Source of the DNA: an uncultured Caryophanales bacterium
GTDB taxonomy: Bacteria; Bacillota_I; Bacilli_A; RFN20; CAG-826
Direction: 5' to 3'
Assembly (NCBI GenBank): GCA_946407815.1
Contig: CAMJPB010000001.1
Location: 496,001 to 560,000, forward strand
DNA: 64,000 nt
The translations under genes were made by a program, and so were the position numbers. How positions within the stretch are numbered: position 1 is the first letter of the stretch; each line of letters starts with the position of its first letter. Positions 63,990 through 64,000 of this stretch are shown piece by piece. The notes below the pieces were generated by a model. That model did no database searches. It saw only the letters and a program-made list of their open reading frames with translations, and had not been told where the DNA came from.

Positions 63990-64000
63990 AGAAACATAAA

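Overview
The window reads as chromosomal core genome from a low-G+C member of the Bacillota, most likely an uncultured Bacilli lineage near Erysipelotrichia, Mollicutes relatives or RF39-type gut bacteria. The grounds are B. subtilis-like gene neighbourhoods (polA-mutM-coaE, dnaB-dnaI, thrS/infC-rpmI-rplT, ezrA-nifZ-thiI, rlmN-prpC-prkC-rsgA-rpe), a strongly A+T-biased codon usage, TGA used as a stop (so the standard code, not the Mycoplasma code), a T-box, L20- and S4-type leaders, and an AtpF with a lipoprotein signal as in mycoplasmas. The lineage call is inference. I see no prophage, insertion sequence, CRISPR array or rRNA.

Layout. 1-5.7 kb: DNA polymerase I (cut by the left edge), a MutM-CoaE fusion, then convergent dnaI and dnaB, whose upstream region carries a DnaA-box cluster. 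5.9-10.1 kb: ROK sugar kinase, T-box-controlled thrS, and the infC-rpmI-rplT operon with infC apparently starting at AUC. 10.1-14.8 kb (minus): ezrA, cysteine desulfurase, thiI and a membrane protein. 15.0-18.2 kb: rpsD with leader, then a minus operon of a CcpA-like regulator, tyrS and a tiny DFYGR-repeat protein. 18.3-28.2 kb (minus): one tight operon glgC-glgD-glgA-leuS-coaX-pepV-trmB-pncB. 28.3-37.6 kb: rpmB, a gmk/rlmN/phosphatase/kinase/rsgA/rpe cluster that contains a protein with a Cys/His-rich tail, then rqcH, trmL and ppa. 37.7-44.4 kb (minus): a full F1Fo ATP synthase operon. 44.7-54.4 kb: TGS-type nucleoside kinase with a cre-like site, glpK, peptidases, membrane proteins, thioredoxin, tRNA-Asp and tRNA-Gly, a cation exchanger, rdgB and yhhN. 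54.4-64 kb: two tRNA-Ser genes, a beta-helix acyltransferase with nagB, an AbrB-regulated ABC transporter, a Nudix hydrolase, proS, a degenerate GGDEF/EAL membrane protein, and VanZ and YitT proteins.

How it works together. The window covers DNA repair and replication initiation, translation (four aminoacyl-tRNA synthetases, four ribosomal proteins, IF3, ribosome rescue and tRNA/rRNA modification), glycogen synthesis, glycerol and amino-sugar entry, CoA and NAD precursor steps, and energy conversion. The ATP synthase c subunit has two carboxylates in the Na+/H+ site, which suggests possible Na+ coupling.

The most unusual signals are not single genes. (1) A roughly 22-bp motif, CCAGGAAATC followed by CGG and ATTTTG, recurs at least six times on both strands, mostly inside unrelated genes, several copies flanked by matching palindromic arms. 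(2) At many operon heads a -10 box lies only 6-9 nt before the start codon, implying widespread leaderless mRNAs. (3) The MutM-CoaE fusion junction carries the frameshift-type heptamer A AAA AAC.
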